Positions 1 through 12,700 of a stretch of DNA of 21,832 nucleotides are shown here, in pieces. The stretch is from Auxenochlorella pyrenoidosa (taxonomy: Eukaryota > Chlorophyta > Trebouxiophyceae > Chlorellales > Chlorellaceae). How positions within the stretch are numbered: position 1 is the stretch's first letter; each line of letters starts with the position of its first letter. Where the stretch lies: contig KQ482069.1 in NCBI GenBank assembly GCA_001430745.1, positions 64,235-86,066 of the forward strand, in the 5' to 3' direction. The notes beneath the pieces were generated by a model. That model made no database searches, had not been told where the DNA came from, and saw only the letters and a list, made by a program, of their open reading frames with translations. The position numbers and the translations under genes were made by a program.

Positions 1-1791
<1,791 letters not shown>

Positions 1792-3176
1792 AGGCGGCCG
1801 CTGCGACTGGTGCGACTGGGCGGCCGGCTGCAGCAGCAGCTGCCAGGGTACTGGCGCAGCACACCAGCCGGCGTGGCGGCACCAGCGGCGCATACTGCTT
1901 GCAAGGCCCGGCACCCCGCAGGGCCCCCCCCCCCCCACACACACAGGACTCCTTGCCCTCAGGACTTACATTGCATTAGTATGGAGCTGATTCTTGTGAG
2001 CGAGCGCCACGGTTCACGGGAGATATGCGTGCAGAGCTGCGGCTTTTGCGGGAGCCAGGCGAGCAGTCAGTCGGTACGTGTGCAGGGAGACGAGAGGACA
2101 CCAATGGTGTGGACGTGCCCATGCTCATGGAATGCCCCAGTGTCTCTAAGGGTGTGACTGCATGCAATCAGGTACACGCGTGAATGGCAGGGCATGTCCT
2201 ACCGAGGTCTGTGAAAGCGCATGTGCGGAGTGGCCAGACTTTGAAATTAGCGGTACCGGATACCAGAGCTGCCCGCATGCTGCACCCTGGCTTGCATCAA
2301 GCCGTCACCTTTGTGGTCAGGGCCCGTCGGTCTGTCAGAGAATGGGTAGGCAAAGGAGCAGGTACAGCCTCTAGACCGCAGGTGCCGCAGATTTAGGATA
2401 CCAGTTCAAATTCAAGTGGCGGGGCTGAAGCAACGCCAGCCAGGACAGGAGGGCGGGCCACTTACGCCATGCACTGTTGCCAGCCATCTCCATCCCATAG
2501 ATTCCTAGTGCGCAGGAGGACCTCTCATGATTCTTGCATCGTTACTGGAGTGGGCCCTATTAACCTGGTGGTGGAAGTGTGGCTTGCTTCAAATTGGCAG
2601 ACCGGCCAGTCCACGGCATCATGCTGTGGCCGCTCGGGCCCCTGGTTGCCTTCCCCTCGCGTTCCAGCTTCATCCGCCCTGTCCGTAGTTTAGCGATCGC
2701 AGGAGCTAGTTTCGATCCCATTGCCGATAGTTCGTAGGTGTCCTGCACGCTTGCTGCAAGGGCAGGCAGCTTGGCGGGAAGTCGAGTTTTGGCTCTGGCG
2801 GCCCCGGCCCCATCCTGCCGCTATGACATCGCCAATTTCCTGCTGATCGACGGCTCTGGAACCCCTGTTTGGCCCTTACGGAGCGGGCGGGCAGAGAAGG
2901 AGGAGCGCCGGTTTCTCTGGAGGCTAGCAGGCCAGCTCCGCTCGCGGTGAGAGGATGTGCATGCATTCCCGAGGCCATCGGCATTGCCAGCAGTGGCGCA
3001 GGCCTCTGTTTGTGCCTGCATGGCTCTGCATGGCCCCACTGGACTGCACCCGGCCCGAGGCGCCGCCCTGTCGCTGGCTTACAGCCCTCGTAACCGTGCC
3101 TGGGGACTGCGGTGCAGGGCCGGAACCAAGCCCTGCGGAACCAAAGCGATCGAGTGGCCTCTCTTGAACCATTGAA
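1792..3176. other. Intergenic: GFAT 3' flank and upstream region of the pseudokinase gene
   Basis: No coding exon is supported here; the open frames are short and show no family motifs. Bases 1792-1960 keep the high-GC, tandem C/CA-run character of the GFAT 3' flank. From about 1960 to 2960 the DNA is noticeably less GC-rich. No TGTAA signal was seen for GFAT. The octamer palindrome GCGATCGC occurs once at 2693-2700. No TATA box is evident just upstream of the ATG at 3177. Confidence 0.6.
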
Positions 3177-6100
3177 ATGGCCGCCCTGGCGCCGCACCAC
3201 CAGGCCCTGGCAGCTCCATCCTACCCTCTACAGCATCAGGGGGCCCTAGCGGAATGCGCATTTCCCCCGCAGCAGCTCGGAGTGCCTCCTGCCCATCGGC
3301 CCCCCTTGCCGTCCGGGCCCCAGTCAGCCCAGCAACATTCCCAAGCGCACCGTAACGGGCCGCACAGCGGTCTCACGCACGGTCTGCAGCTGCAAGCGGC
3401 GGGGGCTGCCGGCGGCGGCATACCAGCGGGAACCTCTGTGGCAGGGCCCGTCCTGGCGCCCGCGCCAGCGGCGCATGTGCCATGCTACCCGGGCCAGCCC
3501 GTGCCCTGCCCACCTGGCAACAGCTGGCAGATGTACGCGCAGGCAATGCAGACGCAGGCAGCAGCAGCAGCAGGCGGCACGTATGGCCTGCCGGCTGCAC
3601 ATGCTGAAGCCGCAGCTGCCCCTGCCGCGGCGCCATGGCCCACGCTGGCGCCTCACGCTGGCTGCTACCAGCTCTTCCACCCAAGCCAGGGCGCAGTGCA
3701 TCCCGCCGCGGCAGCAGCACTCCACCCTGCGGGCATGCAGCAGCAGCAGCTGGCGGCGGCGGCCGCGCCGGCCGATGCCGGGGCGAGCCGTCGGCGCACG
3801 CGGCGGCGGCCCACTGCACGGCGCAGCCTGCTAAACCTGTTTGATGCCGCTGCCGCCAGCGAGGAGGGCTGCGATCTGTCGGAGGATTCCGACAGTGAGT
3901 CGTGCCGCCCTCGCTGGGGGCCCACTGGCAGCCTGCCATTTTAAAACCGGTGGTGCCCGTTTGAACGGCCTGTGCATGCAGCGCTGGCCTACGGTACGCC
4001 CCGCCCCGAACCTCGCACCCTGCATGCGCTGCCCACCTCCTGCCCACCTCCTGTCACCTGCTCACCTGGTGTACCTCCCACCCATGCAGGCGACTGCGAC
4101 ATGCCGATGGCCAGCCAGGGGTCTTCCGACAGCACACTGTCCAGCGCCTCCTTCCTGGGGCCCTTTGCCGGCTCGCCCGGCACGCCCAGCGCGGCCGGCG
4201 AGGCCCACGCCGCCGCCACCCCCGCCGACCTGCTGCCCTCCCCCAGTGGCAGCGACGCCGCCAGCCTGTCGAGCGAGGGCGGTACGCCCGCGCCGGGGGC
4301 CCGCCGCTGCGGCGCGCTGCCGGCGGGGGAGCACATGCTGCCGCTGCAGCACCTGCTGATGTCGGAGCGGGCGCAGCACCTGACTTCGCTGGAGGTCAAG
4401 GCCATCGTGTACAAGGTGAGTTGGCTGGCGGGACGGGCGCGCCATTTGTCGGGGGCGGAGGGCAGCCAGCCGTGCGCGGGCCGCCCCAGCGGCCTGCCGC
4501 TGCACCCCCACCCAGGGTGTTCGAAATTTGAGCGGCGGCAGCTGCCCCGCTCGTCGGCTCTGCGCCGGGGGCAGAGGTACAGCCCCCAGGGTGGCACCCG
4601 CCGGCCCAAGCCCACCAGCAGCCTCAGCATGTAACCCCCGTTGGGACCCCCCCCTTCAGGTTGCTGCCGACCTGGCTGAGCTGCACGACGCCGGCATCCT
4701 GCACCGCCACGTCACCATCGCCTCCGTCGCACTGGCCCGCTCTGGCAACCTGGCCACCGCGCGGCTCATGGGGCACCCCTACAACGTGGCGGCGGGGCGC
4801 GGGTGAGGAGGGGGGGGGCCGGGGTGTGGGCGGGAAGGGGGGCCGCGCCAGCACCGCTGCGTGCTCTGAGATGTGCGCGGGGCTGGCGCCGGCACGAGCA
4901 CCCACCTGTGCCCCGCGCACGGCCTGTCGAGTGCGGCTCCTGGGCACGCAGCGCAGCAAGGCCGCGCCCTGCCTGGTGCCGGCCGTCCCGCGACGGGCCC
5001 CCTCGTCGCCCTGCCCGATGCTGGCCGGCTGCCTCGCCGCACACCCGTCCCCGTGGGTCGCCCATTTCACAACCCCATGCCCTGCCCATGCCCGGCGCTG
5101 CCGCAGACGGCGCCACACCGGCGGCAAGAAGGCCGGGGTGGATGCGTACCTGGCGCCCGAGCTGGCGCGCTGCCCCTCTGACTGCGTGGCTTACACGCCT
5201 GCGGGTGAGAGTGCCACCCGCCCGGCTCCAAGCGCTCCCAAACCTCCTGCCCTGCCTGCGCGGCCAGGCAGGGGCTTGGGAGCAGACGTTGATGCCTGGG
5301 TTGTGCCTGGCATGCGCAGTCTGCCCTGCACGCTGCAGGTCCTGGCCGCCCTCTGCTCCCCAGATGCAGCCATGCTGGCCCGCATGCCCCATCCACCTAT
5401 TCACCCACCCACCTACCCACTGCGCAGGCGACCTGTGGTCCCTGGGCGTCGTGCTGTTTGTGCTGCTCAGCGGCAGCCACGTACCCTTTGGCAATCGGGG
5501 CCTCTGCTGGACCTCCATCCCCAACATGCCGGGCCCGCAGGAGAGCGTGGACAGGCTGCAGTGCTGGCTGGAGGTATGTTTGGGGGTGGGGGTGGGACAG
5601 GCAGGGATGCAGGCATGGGTGCAAGGCGGGGCCTGCCACCAGATTCTGTTGCTCCTGTGTTGGGGCGCAGGTGCCCACCGCATGCCTGCCCCGGCCTGCA
5701 CCAGCACCTGACGCGTAGCTGAGCCACTGTGCCATCCCACCTGTTGTGTTCAGTCACTCTTCTGTGCAGCGCCCACCCTGCTGGCCTGGCCCCCCCCCCC
5801 TTGCAGGAGCACCTGGTGTGCAAGCTGGGCGTGATCAACCAGCTCAAGGAGAGCCAGGGCAAGGGCAAGGCCCCGCTGGGAGCTGGGCCGGTGAGTCAGC
5901 CTCCCCTGCCTTGCCTGGCGGCGCACGCCAAACAAGCTGCCTGCAGTGCTTGCCGCGCCAGCATGCCTGCGCCTGCGCCCCGCCCCGGCCCGCCGCCTGC
6001 CGTCGCCCTGCCCCGTGGCTCGCTCGTCTCCCTGCCAGCTCACTCGTACGCACTGGTCCCCACGGCGCCCCTGGAACGTGCAGGAGATGCGGGTGATTGG

Positions 6101-7802
6101 GCTGGATGAGGTGGCATGCGACCTGCTGCTGCGCCTGCTGGCCGCAGACCCGGCGGCGCGGCCCAGCGCACGCCAGGTGCGCTCCGCCCTCGCTCGGCAT
6201 GCTTTGGCCCCCCTCGGCATGCTCGGCATGCCCGGCATGCTGGGCCCTGCTCCCAGGGCATCGCTGCGCACCCTGGCCCCTTCTGCCTGCCGGCGCGCAC
6301 CCCCTCCTTGCCCTGCCTGCCCTGCACCTGCCGCCTGCGCTGGAGCACCCATCACACCGCCCACACACGCCCGCCCCTCCCGGCAGGTGCTGGCACACCC
6401 CTGGCTGTCAGAGGTGGAGGGGCTGATTGCCCAGCCGCGCGTCCAGCCCTGCGCGGCCGGCGCGCCGCCCACCCCCCAGGAGCCCGCCGCCCCCAGCCCC
6501 GGCTTTGAGGACCGCCTGCACCGCGCTGCCCGCGACCTCGCCTGCCTGGGCTTCAGCCCTGGCACGCCCCAGGAGGACGCGGCGGCTGCGGCGGGCGCCC
6601 GCCCCCTGCTCAGGTGCGGCCAGTGGGGCGGTGGGGCAGGGGCCGGGGCGGGGCAGGCCGGAGCCAAGGCCGGCCCTTCAGCCCCGCATTGTGCATGCAC
6701 ACCACGGCGCATGCCCTTGCCCACCACCTCTGCATCTGTCTGCTGTCGCAACTGGCCATGCATGCACCTTGCCCAGCCGCCCCGCCGAGGTTGAACCTGC
6801 AGAGCGTTGGGTGCAACGCCGCCGCCGGCGCTCAATGCCACCCGTATGCTGCCCGCACGCTGCAAGCCGCCCCGCCCCCGTGCTCGGCGCCCCGCAACCC
6901 CGCCCTGCCAGCTGTGGGGTCCCTCCCTGCAGCACAAGCCAATCTGTGACCCCTGCCCCCTCCCCTGCTCCCTGCCACTTGTTCCCAGCAGGCACTCATC
7001 CACCGTCTCTGTCGTGTCGTCGGATGCGCACTTCGAGTGGCCACAGGGCCCCGCTGCTGCACAGTCACACGGCACTGGCACGGCCCCACCCTCAAACGTG
7101 CGAGCCGCCGAGCCGCCGGCCTGGGCAGGCAGCCGTCCTGCAGCGCCCGGCCCCGCGTGCGCGCATCCCCTCGGCCCTGAGGCCCGGGGCGCACTCTCGC
7201 AGAACACCTGGCAGCAGCAGCAGGCGGCGGGTGCCGCCGTGCCCCGCGGTCCGGCGCCGGGCGACGCCGCCTCCCTGCAGCTGCTCCCCCCGGAGACGAC
7301 AGCCGCCCTGGTTGCCTCTGGCCTGCTCCCCAACCCCGCCATGCCGGGCCTGGCTGGCTATCGCACGCTGGGCTACGCTGTGCAGCCGGTGGAGGTGGAG
7401 GTGGAGGGGCAGCGGCTGCAGCTGTGCGCTGTGCACGCCGTTTTCGACGTCAACGGACAGCCCATGCTGTGCGCACAGGTGGGGCCGGCGCGCGGGCGGG
7501 CGCCGCGCTTGCGAGGACACCAGGGGGCTGCAGGTGCTGCCAAGCAACGAAATGGAGTGGGTTGGCAGCTATGCTGGCAAGCTCACCGAGGCTTTCCATG
7601 GCTCACCCCTTCCCTGCAGCCCGTGGCAGTGACGCAGCAGGTGCCTGGCTGCATTCCCCCAGTTGCCATGCCTGCCACGGCGCCAGCAGCGCAGCCGCCC
7701 AGCCAGCCGGCACCCTGCTGCCCCCCCGGAAGCAATCTTGACGAGGGGACGAGCGCACCTATCCTACCGCTGCTGGCCCGCATGCTCCAGCAGCAGAGCT
7801 AG
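3177..7802 (+). CDS. Kinase-like protein lacking N-lobe and all catalytic motifs (pseudokinase), 834 residues
   Basis: Exons: 3177-3894, 4090-4415, 4660-4802, 5107-5204, 5428-5573, 5807-5890, 6084-6176, 6387-6613, 6992-7478, 7620-7802 (TAG 7800-7802). The ATG lies in GAAATGGCC, a good initiation context. Residues 1-320 are A/Q/P/S-rich, with a basic cluster at 205-216 (RRRTRRRPTARR, possible nuclear signal) and then an acidic stretch. Residues about 320-545 follow a kinase C-lobe: helix E and the catalytic loop read LHDAGILHRHVTIASV; then AYLAPELA (APE at 412-414), GDLWSLGVVLF (430 onward), DPAARP (Arg531) and VLAHPWL. The catalytic Asp is His365, Lys is Thr367, Asn is Ser370, and DFG is Arg-Leu-Met (383-385). 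No glycine loop or VAIK lysine is seen upstream. A catalytic role is therefore unlikely; a scaffold or regulatory role is inference. The region 700-774 looks folded (TLGYAVQPVEVEVEGQ), but I do not recognise it. Confidence 0.78.
6195..6240. repeat. Four CGGCATGC copies in an intron
   Basis: CGGCATGC occurs at 6195, 6215, 6224 and 6233; the last three are spaced exactly 9 bp apart. They lie in the pseudokinase intron 6177-6386. Each copy contains the self-complementary hexamer GCATGC. Confidence 0.9.
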
Positions 7803-9710
7803 CTGGCTGCCTGCGCGGGCTGCAACAGCCCTGCCTCGCAGCCCTGGCTGCTCTCCTCATGCGCGGCCAGGCGCTGCCTCATCGGCAGCCCACCGCGCGC
7901 CCGCCTGCTGCAGCCAATGTGCTCTGCGCAAGGTGCTGGCAGGCTGCCAAGCCGCTGCCCATGTCCTTGGCCCTTGCATGCGCCCCGGGCATGCCTCCAG
8001 GCGGCGCCACACCCAGGCTGCCGCCACCTGTGGCCGAGCCAACCCTCTGCCCGCCAAATAGATACTTGCCGCCCCATTCTTCCTGCATCCTGCGCTTGCG
8101 CACCTGCACCCTGCTCACTGTACCTGCCCAAAGCATACTAGCCTAAGCACTGTCGCCAGCGCTGGCACTCCCGCCGTGCGCGCAGCACTTGCCCCCTGTT
8201 CCATGCCCACCGCCACGCCCGGCCTGCGCATGCCACCCACGGCGCGCCGGAAAATGCCCCTGCCGCCCGTCCCCAACTTTTTGCGTCGCCGGCCGACTTT
8301 CAGGCCGAGACAGAACTTGCGGCGCGGGCAGCCCGTCCCTCCAGCCATCGGCTTGCCCTGCTCACGTAATTGCTGGTGCTCTGCTGGCCTTGCAAGCCGC
8401 GCCGGTCCCGTGCATAAGCCGGGCCGCGCCTGCCAGCACCACTTTTTGCCACTTTTATTCCCATTGTTGTTGTTCTCTGAGCCGCATCCTGGGCCTGCTG
8501 GCGGAGGGCAGCTGAGCTGCTCCACGCGCTCCTGTCAGCCTTTGGACCCCGCCAGCAGCGGTACCGTGAAAATGGTCTTCCCCGTCTCCCCTCCCCCCTG
8601 CCGCCTGCCCCCTTTTCCCTCCCGCCGTCGAATTCCCTTCACTCCCTGTTCTTCCTGCCCACAAGGAGCACCACGCAGCGTCCCCTCCTCCCATGGCCAA
8701 ACCCTTCCCTTGAGCGCCGCCCGAGCGCTGCGCCGCCGGCCCGGCGTCAGCAGCCATCGGTTCCCGCCCTTTCATGCCGGTTCCTCGGACCTCACGTCAT
8801 CTCTGCAAGCCCCGCCTCGCCTTGCATCCGCTTCTGCTCACTGCCCCAACACTCTGCACTGCTTCCCCAACACCAAACCACCCGGTGCTGCGCGCCTGTC
8901 CTCGTCTCGTCACGGCCCCGAACTGGCGTGCCCAAGAATCCCACCCTCCCCACACCCTGCCCCGCTGTGTTCCATCCTCCCACCAGGGCGCCTTTCCACG
9001 CCTGAAAGGCGGGCACTCTGTGCTGCCCTGTGTTGTTGTTCCCTGTGCCCAAGCCCACCGCCTGCTGCAGCCCCTTGCTGGCAGAACAAACGAAGTGCCC
9101 TCTCCCTGTCGGTAGTAGCGTCGCCCTTGTCACTCATGACCGCTCGAGGGACTCGTGGACCCTCAACAGCCAAGCCCCCCCGTTTCCTGAACTAACACTT
9201 GCCGAACCTCCGCCCGCACCCCTCCTCCCTCAAAGGAACTTAGCGCTCTTGCATCCCTGAGACGATGCGTGAATCTCTCCAACCAATCTGCTGTGCTCTG
9301 TACGGGTCACAGCAGGGGGGCCGGCGCTCCCCGCCCCACCCGTGCTCTCTCCAACCAATCTGCTGTGCTCTGTACGGGTCACAGCAGTGGGGCCGGCGCG
9401 CCCCGCCCCACCCGTGCTAGACACTGTTGTTGTTCCCCTTCCCCTGTTCTCCCCGCACTCCTTCCGCACCCTTGATGTGTGTACCCACCACACCCTCCCT
9501 TGTAGCCTGGCTCGTTCCTCCCGTTCTTTCCCTCTGTTTCTTCACTCTGACTTTGTCAACATGTAGCCTGGGCACCAGTGCGACATGCAGCATAGAGCAG
9601 GAGGGGGTTTGCAGGTGAAGCCATGCTGGGATGGACAACCAGGCACCTGCGCTTGTGCCTGCACCGGCCGACAGGCCTTGGTGTTGCAGCAGCTGTGTCG
9701 GTGCTTGACC
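7803..9710. other. Convergent intergenic region (3' flanks of the pseudokinase and exportin genes)
   Basis: The two flanking genes converge here, so both 3' UTRs fall in this 1.9-kb stretch. From about 8180 to 9260 the plus strand is strongly pyrimidine-rich with low-complexity CCC/CTC runs. This keeps a 339-codon frame open from 8176 to 9195 that has no recognisable domain. A 72-bp tandem duplication lies at 9274-9418. I saw no TGTAA on plus and no TTACA (minus-strand signal) near the stop codons. Confidence 0.6.
9274..9418. repeat. 72-bp tandem duplication with internal hairpin and CCAAT
   Basis: The two copies (from 9274 and from 9346) have a 72-bp period and differ at only two positions (9316/9388 and 9328/9400). 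Each carries CCAACCAATCTG followed by a perfect 8-bp inverted repeat, CTGCTGTG and CACAGCAG, around a 12-base loop (9288-9315 and 9360-9387). A GC-rich segment follows. Near-identity points to a recent duplication. Confidence 0.95.
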
Positions 9711-12700
9711 TCACGCCGCGCCGCTGCAGCTGCGCTCGTAGTGCGCCGCATCGTTGAGGAATGCATGCAGGTGGCGCTCGAAGCTGTGGGCGTCCAGGTC
9801 GGCGCCGCCCCACAGCGCCAGCAGTGCGCCGCGCTCCGAGGGCCCCACCCCGCCCAGCCGGGTGTCCACCACTCCTGCAGGGGCATCCAGGGGGCAAGGG
9901 GGGTGCGAGCGCCACAAGGGAAGCGGCAGGGTTCTGTAAGAATTAGCTGCACCAAGAACTCTGCAGCCTGGCGCTGCGGCCTCCGCAACGCCGGCTGGGC
10001 AGTGCAGGTGGGTGCAGCAGGGCCAAGGGCCTACGGGCGCCACTGCCCCTCTCCAACGCCACTCGACCGGCAACTCGGCCCCTCCAGCCCTACCAGGCAG
10101 GGTGGACAGGTGCCACTCGCTCCAGTTGGCGGCCGCCAGTGCAAACAGGGTGTCCCCAAGCTCGTCCTGGGCTGAGCGGTACAGGCGGGACAGCAGCATG
10201 CCCAGCAGGCAGGCCGCCAGGGGGGCGCGCGCCCCCTGGAACAGCGGCAGCGAGTAGAGCCGGGTGGCCACCTGCAGCCGCGGGGGGGAGGGAAGGGGCC
10301 GGGGCCTGTGGGAAGGCAGGGCTGCACGCTGAGCGGAGTGCGACTCTGGATAGGTGGCAAAGGGGTTGATCGCGAGGGGGTGGGGTGGGAGGCCACGCTC
10401 AGGCAGACGAGCGGCAGGGTGGACAAGCAGAGGGCCCCGGGTGCGCTGCCAGCTCACCCGCCCCTGTGCGGCAGCCTGGCGACAGTCAGCAGGAACAGCA
10501 ACACAGTGGCACGAGGGCAGAGCACAGAAGGCTGGGGGGGCCCACCTGCAGCTCAAACAGTTCTTCGAGGACCAGGCGCACATCTGCCGCCGGCAGCACA
10601 ACCGCCAGGCTCGCAGCCGCTCCGAAAAACTCGAGCAGCAGCTGCAGCGCACGCGCAATGATGGCGGCGCCTTCGCTGCCCGCCTCGCCCGCCTGCCCGC
10701 CAGCCGCCGCCGCCGCTGCTGCCTGCTGCGCGAGGCTGCCAGCCGGGGGCGCAGAGCCGCCGCCGCTGTTGCTGCTGCCAATCAGCGCTTTCCAGCGGTA
10801 CCGCAGCAGGCTCAGCAGGGCAGACAGCGCCGCTGCCCGCACGTGCTGCACGTCTGCGTTGGTGGCGCCGGTGGCGTGGGGCGCCGAGGCGCGCTCCCAC
10901 ACCGCCAGGCAGTAGTGCACCGCCGGCAGCAGCAGCTGGGCGTGCTTGTGTGCGCCGCCCTGGCTCAGCAGCGACACGACCAGCTGCAGCATCAGCAGGT
11001 CGGACTCAAACGATGGGTCGCCGCCTGTGGGCAGGAAGGCGCAAGCAAGGGGCCGTGCACAGTCAGCCGGGGGGCCAGGCACGGCAGGGCACCGTTCCTG
11101 GCGTCAGGGGCAGACCAGAGTAGACCGGTCTGGTGTTAAGCCTCCCTTGATGCATGCGATGCAAGCATGGGCTGCCTTTGGGCAAGCAAGTGCAGCAGCA
11201 GGCGGGCAGCGCGCCCCTCCTCTCGACAGCCAACCCCATGCCCTCCCCGCCCACCGGCAGCACCAAAGATCTGGACCAGCGCCCCCAACAGCTGCTCCAC
11301 AGCCTCGCTGCCCAGCTCGGTGGCGAGCACCTCCAGGGAAGCCGCCACCAAGCGCAGCAGGGCGGCAGAGGCTTTGCCTTGCAGCGGGGCCTGGCCGGCT
11401 GCGCCGCTGGCGCTGCTGCCGGGCCGGGCCTGCAGGATGGCGAGCACACTGGGCAGGGCGGGGCCCACCAAGGCGCCGCTGACAATGCCCCGCACCGCCT
11501 GCGGGCGTAGGGTGCAGGCGGCATGAAGCACAGGGGTCGGCGCCGGCAGCGCGGCCTCAGGGGTAAAGGCGGCACATCCAGCACCCACGCCCATTCCCAG
11601 GCCCCCATGCGGCTCGCCGCAACACCGTCAAGCAGCCATGCGATGCAGGGCACAGCGAGACGCCCTCCCATACCATCCCCACAGCCCCGACACCTTTGGG
11701 CTCCCAGCATAGCTCTGCACCACGGCTGCTGCCACCGCAGCAGCATGCCGCGCTGCAGCCGCCGCAGCCGCCTCTGCCTCCCCTCCGCCCGCAGCCTGGC
11801 CTGCAGCCGCAGCCTGCTGGAGGGTGAGCGCCAGCGCGCCAACCAGATCCGCGAACGCTACGCCGCGCGTCGCTGCATCAAACTGCGCCGCAGGCTGCGC
11901 TGGCCAGCAGCGCAGGCACAGGTCGGAGAGCGACAGCCACAGCGCTCGAGAGGCGCGCACTGGTAGCAGGGTCGGGTTGGCCAGGCTCGCCTGCGCCACC
12001 GGCCGCAGCTGCGTCTGAAGGCGGGGGCCAAGGCAGCAGGACAGGCAGGGGTTTCAGCACCCCTGGGACGTTAACCGCACAGAGGCCAGCAGGGGCAGCA
12101 CGCGGCCCCACGGCCCTGTTGGATGCATTCATGCGACAACCGCTGCCCCAGAAGCTCACACTTGTGGCGCCGACAAAAACAAAAGGACCTGCCCAGTCTT
12201 GGGCCCCACCTGCACCTCTTGTGACCGCCAAACGCCCTCCAACAGCTGTGCGGGCGGCTTGAGCGCGCTGGACAGCGCAATCGAGCTGAGCGACAAGAGG
12301 CTCTCGGCCGCCCACACTGCCGCTCGATGCAGCAGCGGCTGCCAGCCCGCCAGGTGCGGCGACGCCACCGCCTGCAGCAGGGCTGCGGCCGTGGAGAGCA
12401 GCCCCTGCACCAGCTGCTGGGCCACGGCGCCTGCATCCGGGTCTGCGCTGCCTTGCACCAGGCCGGCAAGGAGCTGGGACAGCCAGGTGGCGGTCAGGGA
12501 GCCAGCAGCCTTGTACAGCCTGCTCCCCGCCAGCAACATGGCCGGCAGCCCGCCGCCCTCGCCGCCGCCGCCTGCTGCCGCAGCAGCCAGGGAGGGCGTG
12601 GCGGGCTGCCCCTGCTGCTGGCCCTGCTGCTGGCTGGCTGCCGCGATGGCCTGCACCGCTTGCAGCCACCCGCCAGCGAGCTGGAAGGTGGCCCGTAGGC

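Noticed and set aside
2375..2440. tRNA-like T-loop words (AGTTCAAATTC near 2405; TTTCGATCCC near 2710)
   Set aside because: No paired T-stem, acceptor stem or A box at the right distance could be found.
2738..2950. Small frame upstream of the pseudokinase as a possible missing N-lobe exon
   Set aside because: It contains no glycine loop, VAIK or helix-C pattern and has no good splice path into 3177 onward.
8176..9195. 339-codon plus-strand open frame in the convergent intergenic region
   Set aside because: Ser/Pro/Arg low complexity from pyrimidine-rich DNA, no domain, no clear initiation context, and it lies where 3' UTRs are expected.
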